From Paraspadella gotoi (Eukaryota; Chaetognatha): a stretch of 64,000 bases of DNA. A program made the translations under genes and the position numbers. The notes under the pieces were generated by a model, which ran no database searches, was not told the origin of the DNA, and saw only the letters and a program-made list of their open reading frames with translations. Each line of letters begins with the position of its first letter. The first letter of the stretch is position 1. Shown here in pieces: positions 57,281-64,000 of the stretch. Location: the NCBI GenBank assembly GCA_051294375.1, contig CM119265.1:2146311-2210310 (forward strand). The letters are read 5' to 3'.

Positions 57281-60200
57281 CGAATAGGGTGGCACTGCTA
57301 AATCTCTTTCTTCTTGGAACCAATAGACTATTGAGCTACATCATGGCTGTCTCGTCTCTCAAAAACTGTTTTCTTCTCTTTTTCGCTAAGAGATGCTGAG
57401 AACGAACCTGGTCATGCGATTCACCGCCATTATATTTCGAAAGTGATCAGGTAAACTAGTGAGAGATCACGTTGACTAATGAGTTCTGCACACGAGAAAG
57501 CAAATGATATGATTCCGCGGCATTAATTTAATATTAAGCGTCTTCTCTTGTATGTCGCCGAATGACGAGAGACACTATTTCTCAGCTCTTGAAAAATGCC
57601 TGGTCGAGCGCGATCCCGACCAAATTCCTACCGATGCGACACCTCCACCACTCTCCCAAGCCCTTACATTAACTCAACATGTACCGACCAGAGGAACCCC
57701 AGACCGACGCGATTCGATGGTCAAAATGCTCTCAAGTCTCAGCACACTCTATTCGTGCATTCTACGTACAACTGGCATCACGTGCAAACTTCAGAGCGAA
57801 AGGAACCTCTTTCTTCTAAATACTACTTGCGAGGAGCCACTAAATATGATCATATCGGTCATCGCCTAACTATTTACTACTGTAACATGCGAGACCACAT
57901 ATTAGGTTAGCACTAGATGTCATCGGCTTTCAACCACGAGACGGCAAGCCAATGCAAGTTCAGACCAGTTCCGAGAAACCGAATCCGTGAAAGAGTAAGG
58001 GAACATACTTTTAAAAGCGAACATCATTGAGGAAAGACCTATTGGCTACAACAACAGTTGACCTACTGATCAAATAATACATGCACTAGATGACACATTG
58101 GAGGTCAAGCAGCTTTTTGGATACGAGTCGGTTACTCGTAGCAGTTGAAATCTCGCCCTCACTCCTTTCCTCGTACAGAGTGAGACTCATGTGGCAGAGA
58201 ACGAACTGGTTTACCTGCTATTATACATCACCTGCCACGGAAAAGCGCTAGCATGTCGCACTAATACCGGGTCTCTACGATTGATAAAATTACGTCAACG
58301 TTTCTCTCTCTGCTAGCCGTGAAATTCACCTTTCCACATCCCCAATATGAGACACCTTAATTCAAAACTAAAAAAGGATAAACTAACAAAGGAGAGAGCA
58401 CACAATGCACTCACACACACAAAAAGTTTTTTTCCTCAACGGCCTCCTTCGGATATTTGAAATAAACGTCTTTAATTTAAAATTAACACACTTTTTTTGG
58501 CGAAATAGGGAGTGCGTACTAACTGTATGCACACAGTTCCAACATATATAAAACAAAACGACCGCATCAGAAGCACGCCATCACTATATTATAATCCTCC
58601 TTCTCCAACATTGCCCAATCAGAGAGAATCATAGAAGACACACATATACTTCTATCTTTCGTAGCCCATCTACATTACGATACGTCTAGTAACTGGGGCC
58701 TTTTTCTCCATATCTTTCTCTCACACAATTAATAATGAGAGACAATTCATAAGTGAGTTTTCTCCTATCGCTCTTCTTGCCTCTTTCCCTTCTGTGCCCT
58801 ATGGACGCATCTCTTCGTGAGTTCACGCCAATGTACTTCGCAGGCCACATCTCTAATAGCTTTTCTCCCACACACTCATAGAGCAGTACGTCGATACTCG
58901 CGATACCCGTTCTCGCTTATTCTCTCTCTTTCTCTTCTTCTTTTTAATATCTTCTTTTTTCGTGCTCAGTTCTTTCACCGGATCACTAGATAATTGACCG
59001 CTGAATCTAGATGAAACGAGTCCGTTTATATTATTTACATTCTTTACTTTAACGCTATGCTCTCCTTCTCATTCTCTCTTTCGTCGCTTCTATCATCATC
59101 TTGCTGTGCCTTTCTCTGTCCTTTTTTCAATTCTGCGCACTGTACTATCAGGCCATAGAAATTAGAAAAATTCCGATTTTTCTAAACCGTTGAGGGTTAA
59201 GTTACTAATATCACTGCAAACAAAATGTTAATGAATGGCAAAAAATGGGCGGCTTATCGAATACTACAAGGTCGTACAAACATATAATTTGTGATATTTC
59301 TTTACTACCAAGAGATTACCGCACCAAAGATTGAAAATTCTGCGAGTACAAAAAGCCGGCTTTACGAACAATAACTGGCCCATTTTTTCTTCCATAAGCA
59401 AGATATTGCTTCCAGCGCTTTTCTCTAACGCGTCGGACACCTTCCCGGTCGCTCTCTCTCATCTTTCTCTATCGCTTCTCTTTCTATCTGTCGCTCCCCC
59501 AGCCTTTATCACTTTCTCAACAATAAAAATGTCGAAGAGTCTCCCACTGGTCTACAGGCACTATATTCATACTCCACGCAACCGAAATTTGACAATATTA
59601 GTCGTATAAAAATAAATTGAGAGAAAGGAAAGAAAAAAGGGTTAGTTCTTTATTTCTTTTCCTTACACGAGCATCTTATATGTATTTTGATTTACCCGCC
59701 CAAAACCTATGCGATACGACCTTTCCCGGACGAGAACGAAAATCTCCCCACATCGAGAACTGATGAGCGGGTTTACGGCAACGGGCGCAACTGCAGCAAA
59801 CTGCTGCACACTTTGTGCACACCGCCCGATTTTGTCGAGGGCTGTTGTTCGAACCCGACCAGCCTTTTTTGTCTGCGTTGGGCTTTTACTCGTAAGATCT
59901 TGAAAGGATGTTGAACCTTTTAAATGATTGCTCCGGAACGCTGAGCGGCGACAGGCGCGGCGGCGGCGGCGCGGAGGAGCGGCTGCGTCCGACTCGGACG
60001 ACGACCAGAGAATCGTTAATGGATGCAAAGGCAAAACAGTGTCGTTTCGGCTCTCGTTTTTCGCTTTTTAATCGTCGCTTTGGCGGAGACTGGAATTAGG
60101 AAGCTTTTAGGTCGGTCTGTCTGTCCAAGAATATTTCAATACTTAATAAAGATAATATTAATATATTTATAGCGAGAGTTTAAAAGGTGTAATAATCATT

Positions 60201-61680
60201 CATGACAAAGCAAACATTGATTTACTATAGTCGGTGTGGCTGGAAGGCGACCAAGTAAAACAAAAGTGTATAAACTTTCGTTAATAAATTTAATCCAAAA
60301 TTAAATGAAGTTATGAACCGCGTTTCGTCTAGTTGACGCTAGCAACCCATGTTTAAACTACAAAAAGTGTTCTCGTGGCATAGAAAACATTATAACCGGA
60401 TTGTTTTGGCCACTCTATCGTTTGTGCTCTCCACTATTGATTCTCCACCACACAATATCTCTGAAAAAACGCCCCTATCTCATTGGCCGCATTCAATAAC
60501 CCTCTCCATACATGAGGACTTTCCCAATAAGATAACCAACATTCTTCAAATGAGAAAAAAAATAATAGTTCTGACATCGACACATCTGGCAATTATGGCC
60601 CCGGTTGGTGTTATTCCTCTAATACACCACTCGTTCAACCCATTCATATACCATCCAACCTATCGCTCCCCGCAAAAAATAACCCTCATCGACCCTTTCC
60701 GGGCTCGTGTCGAATCACTGCGAAAAACCGAACCTTCTCTACGTGACCAACCGACAACTCCCCCACGGCCCACGGCGACACTCCAAGCACATCCCTTACC
60801 TCAGACAGCACGATCACATTCCCCATAAGACCTTCCCCGGGTTATGTGTCGGTTCACTTCCCACACACACGAATCGACTCGGTCGACTCGACCCCACGAC
60901 ACGCTCGCCGTCCCAAGGGTCGCATACTTCTCGCCGCCCCCTTATATACAACCCAGTCGACCCACTCAGTCTCCATCGTTCTCACCCATTTTTGTCTGGC
61001 CTCAGCAGTCGGCATCTTTCTCTCGCCCCTTAACAACTCTCCTTCCATTTCATGTTTCTTCCTCGATTCGCAGTCTACGGCAACTTCCACAACGCACGCC
61101 TTTCGCAACGGCGCACCCACATTCTAAATATCGATCAAATGGCCAGTCCTTTTGTTCTTTATCGCGCGCTGCCGCGCTTGTCCGGCCACGAGCTTGAAAC
61201 TGGCCGAAAACTTGTCAGGGCTTTTTGCTGAAAAAGGCTTATTCAAAGGGGAAAGCGACCGAGGGTTTTTTTTCTTGGGCCGTAGACCTCGACCACATTA
61301 AATCGCAGTGGCAAACGTGCTGGGTTCAGCTGCAAACGTTGCTTGTTTCTAAGTTTCAATACAGACGAGGCGGGGGCTGCTGCTTCGATTGTTGTAAACT
61401 TGATTTGTCTCAACGGTATGGTCGTTACAATCTTTTTAGCAAGGAAGGATGCTTGGAGTTTAAACGGTGCTTGAATTAAGGAGATGCTTGCCGTTTTTCG
61501 GGAAGCAAGGGTGGATTTACTTCTCAAGGGAAGGCGGAATAATTCCGCGTTTAGCTAGGCAGGGAAAGCATTTTGACGATTGGGACAGAAAATAGGTTGG
61601 AAATGTCGGTCGAAAGAGAAAGCAGGCTAAAGGATTTGCGGGGATGAGAGGAGGGAAAATGGGGAAAACGCGTCATAGCC
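57281..61680. other. Low-repeat segment of mixed composition, no gene identified
   Basis: Unlike the rest of the window it has almost no microsatellites and a balanced base composition, with a CpG-rich part at 59,700-61,200. Frames of 60-160 codons occur (57,552-57,869, 60,349-60,828 and 61,225-61,479 on the plus strand, 59,663-60,034 on the minus strand). None shows a domain, a convincing splice context or an obvious codon bias. An unrecognised lineage-specific gene, or a decayed transposon, could lie here. Confidence 0.4.
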
Positions 61681-61699
61681 TGAGGCATTCAATCACTCT

Positions 61700-61795
61700 T
61701 CACTCTCTCTCTCTCTCTCTACATCTCTCTCGTATCTCCTCTCTCTCTCTCCTCTCTCATCTCTCTCTCTCTCTCTCTCTATCTCACCTCTGCAT
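61700..61795 (+). repeat. Interrupted (CT)n tract
   Basis: CTCTCT runs broken by ACAT, GTAT and TAT. Confidence 0.85.
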
Positions 61796-62064
61796 CTCTG
61801 CCTAAAGCCAAAAGGCCATTTAATTTATCTCATCCAACATTGAAAGAGGAGGAAAAGCGAAGTTAAAGCAGTTACTGTAATCCGTCATTCAATCGATTTG
61901 TTTTAGATCAATAAAATAATATTGGCTGAACTTTTTAAACAACTTATCCGCTCGAGATGTTTTAACGCACTTTTTATCAAAAGAGTTTAATCTGTCTATT
62001 AACCCAACAAACCGCTGTAACCCGTCACCACAACCATACCAAAAGAACGAAAGCTTACCCGGTA

Positions 62065-62191
62065 TTAAGGGAGTTTGTTTGTTGTCGAGGTGCAACCAAG
62101 AATCCACGTCTTGTCGGCCGTGAGCACATTGTCGTATTCGTCGAAATGCGGCAGTGTTCCGCAGATTCCTTGTGCGGCGCAGTCCACTTCC
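62065..62191 (-). CDS. Possible exon with four Cys, unknown protein
   Basis: On the minus strand, after the acceptor CCCTTTTCAG, the frame reads EVDCAAQGICGTLPHFDEYD, then NVLTADKTWILGC and TSTTNKLP, followed by TAA. Varied residues, three Cys in the first two segments and a good acceptor support coding. A GTAAGC donor six bases past the stop would instead use another frame. It lies on the same strand and far upstream of the protease exons, but I have no evidence that they belong together. The fourth Cys of the call is not secure; three are clear. Confidence 0.35.
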
Positions 62192-62639
62192 CTGAAAAGG
62201 GCATAAATGAAAAAAAGAATTTATTAAAAAGAAATCGCGTCTAAGATTTCCATCGGATATGATTGCATCATTTCATGCAAAGGTTTTGACTTTCTTCGTT
62301 ATCTAAAGAGACTGAATTAAACTGAATTAAAGGCTTGCTTCAAAAGAAATTAGAGTAGCAGAAATTGCTTGGTTCAAAGTTGCAGGAAATTGGCTTTTTT
62401 TTTTTCTCTCTAATCATAAATAATTTATAAGAAAAGTAAGGGTTGATCCAAAGGGGTTCCTTCGTATCTTCGAGTTTCGATGAAATAATGGAATATTTAT
62501 AAAAGTTTATAACAGTTTTGAGCCAAAGAAATCCTAGAATTAAGCCTAATTAATGGAAATTTTGGGGGGAGAGGAGACGTACCCGCTTTCTCTGCATAGT
62601 ATACAATAGTCAAAGCGTAAAAAGTCGAAAGAGGGGATG

Positions 62640-62642
62640 AGA

Positions 62643-62728
<86 letters not shown>
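62640..62728. repeat. (GA)n tract
   Basis: GAGAGA run with AAGAG interruptions. Another lies at 63,009-63,085, and a CT tract begins at 63,961 and runs off the window. Confidence 0.9.
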
Positions 62729-62799
62729 TGCAAGCAGTCCCCCGTTTTCCGCCAGAAGGAACACGGTTTAACTGTTATTCTTGATCCCACGATGGGATG

Positions 62800-63042
62800 A
62801 AAAATAGAAAAAAAAAAAGGCAAATAAAAATAATGTGGGAAGGAGAAATGGTCGCCAAGGCCAAATTGGGAATATCCTCTTCGGTTAAACCAAGCATGCG
62901 CAAGGAATTCCCTTTACTGGTGTTTTTTTTTTTGGGGGGGGGGGTGGGAGGGGCTATGGCGAAGAATCTTATGTTAGGGAAAGTGATCGCTCATGTGTAA
63001 TAAAACATGAGAGAGAGAGAGAGAAGAGGAGAGAGAGACGAG

Positions 63043-63074
<32 letters not shown>

Positions 63075-63960
63075 AGAAGATGAGAGAAATGCGTTTGTTG
63101 GAAAATGTCAGGAGGCGTTTTTATGAAGACTGAAATGAAAATAAAAGTCGTCAAAAGAGGAGAGAAGCTGGACCCGGGACTTGAAACGCGTTGTTGAAAA
63201 AAAAAAATGGGTGGCCGAAGGCGAAACGCGTTGCCAGAAGACGGCCTCGGCGATTTCGTGGGCGTGGCTGAACTCCCAATCTACTATTGACGTTAAATAA
63301 TGTTTTCTTTTCTTTCCTTTCTCGCGGAGACCACATATATTGCTGGTCGGCGGTTTGCGTTCTCCAACGACCTCGAGGTCTCCATCCAACGTCCTTAATC
63401 CCATTGTTGACCCCGCCTTCCACCCCCTTTCTTCTCACCCGCAGCGCACCATAGCCACCAAGGCCCGACCAGGGCCAACCCAATGGCTTTTGACCTTTCA
63501 CGAATTCACGATCACAGCCTACTCTCTTAGACTTAAGGTCCGGGTTAGTAGCTGCACTAGATTTTGGAGTAAAAATCGTTTGTGTTTTGCTTTCCTTTTC
63601 CGTGCGGGTTTGAAATATAGAGTAAACAAATTTTATTGTTTTACCAAACAAAAGATTTTTTGTTTACAAAGAGTCTTATCAGCGCAAAGTTAAAAAGATT
63701 CGAAACAGGAATAAAAACGAGAACAAATAGCCAAAACAAAATCCCACAGTTGAGCAATGAACTAGTGCTTTATACCTAAAAAACAAAAGCTAGATTTAAA
63801 ATAAAAGTTAGATGTTCGATGTCATTTTTGCCTTTCATTTTCGAATCGGCTCCTTATATTCCGCCCCTATTTTATTCTCATCTCATTCCCATTCTCTGTG
63901 GGCCCCTTTTCATTTCTGCCTTCTTCGCAAAAAAATCTCTTCAACTCACTTGCTCGAGGT
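62800..63960. other. No gene recognised
   Basis: Mixed sequence with overlapping frames on both strands (63,108-63,693) and no domain or splice pattern that I can defend. A G-run (62,932-62,949) follows a T-run near 62,920. Confidence 0.4.
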
Positions 63961-64000
63961 CTCTCTCTCTCCCTCTCTCTCTCTCTCGTCTCTCTCTCTC

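Noticed and set aside
57552-57910. Two overlapping plus-strand frames of about 105 codons
   Set aside because: Both are open over the same bases with no recognisable family, so neither can be preferred as coding.
59930-60060. Frame containing DDDQRIVNG, resembling a trypsin activation site
   Set aside because: The following residues (CKGKTVSFRLSFFAF and stop) do not fit a protease domain, and it is on the plus strand, opposite to the protease gene.
60349-60828. 159-codon plus-strand frame as a gene
   Set aside because: No domain, signal peptide or splice context. An overlapping frame in another register is equally open, so chance in CpG/pyrimidine-rich DNA is as likely.

Overview
This is eukaryotic nuclear DNA, most likely from an invertebrate animal. 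The coding signal comes as short exons separated by long AT-rich introns. The window is packed with dinucleotide, trinucleotide and tetranucleotide repeats ((CT/GA)n, (GAT/GAC)n, (AATC)n, (GGAC)n, (GGAAA)n), minisatellites and small transposon-like elements, and 14 runs of N break it. I could not name the species. There are no bacterial-style operons, and nearly all long open frames are translated microsatellites.

Two genes can be supported by protein similarity and splice phase. The first is a divergent centrin (caltractin-like EF-hand protein) on the + strand. Its exons 1-3 occur twice, at 14,605-16,040 and, with frame-breaking indels, at 19,842-24,879. Exons 4-6 (25,537-27,494) occur once and end in a stop codon. 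The second is a trypsin-fold serine protease on the - strand, converging on the centrin. Three catalytic-domain exons lie at 29,020-30,510, up to and including the His of the catalytic triad. Upstream (39,668-41,131) are a probable Thr-rich exon that opens with the Cys motif often found before the activation site, and a Ser-rich exon. The exons for the activation cleavage site and for the catalytic Asp and Ser were not found.

Layout: 1-5.1 kb holds a decamer minisatellite, an inverted repeat, a CpG-rich stretch with CRE-like repeats and a GA-rich block. 5.15-25.5 kb is dominated by duplicated blocks: A1/A2, B1/B2 and C1/C2. One join is a 25-N gap inside a CT tract, which looks like two haplotypes laid end to end rather than a real tandem duplication. 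25.5-27.5 kb is the centrin 3' half. 27.5-41.1 kb is the protease territory, with several mobile-element remnants. 41-45 kb holds a second gap-separated duplication with (GGAAA)n tracts. 45-53 kb holds weak candidate exons, two large gaps and long CT/CTTT tracts. 54.9-56.1 kb is another copy of a dispersed repeat with a (GGAC)n tail. 56.2-61.6 kb is comparatively free of microsatellites and holds nothing I recognise. 61.7-64 kb has one candidate exon and more GA/CT tracts.

The most interesting structure is a family of short elements with related terminal inverted repeats, imperfect 8-bp flanking duplications and a core of CCTAA-type (telomere-like) repeats. One copy makes up about nine tenths of centrin intron 4. 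A separate 629-bp near-perfect foldback element bounded by TA sits inside a minisatellite at 34.25-34.88 kb.
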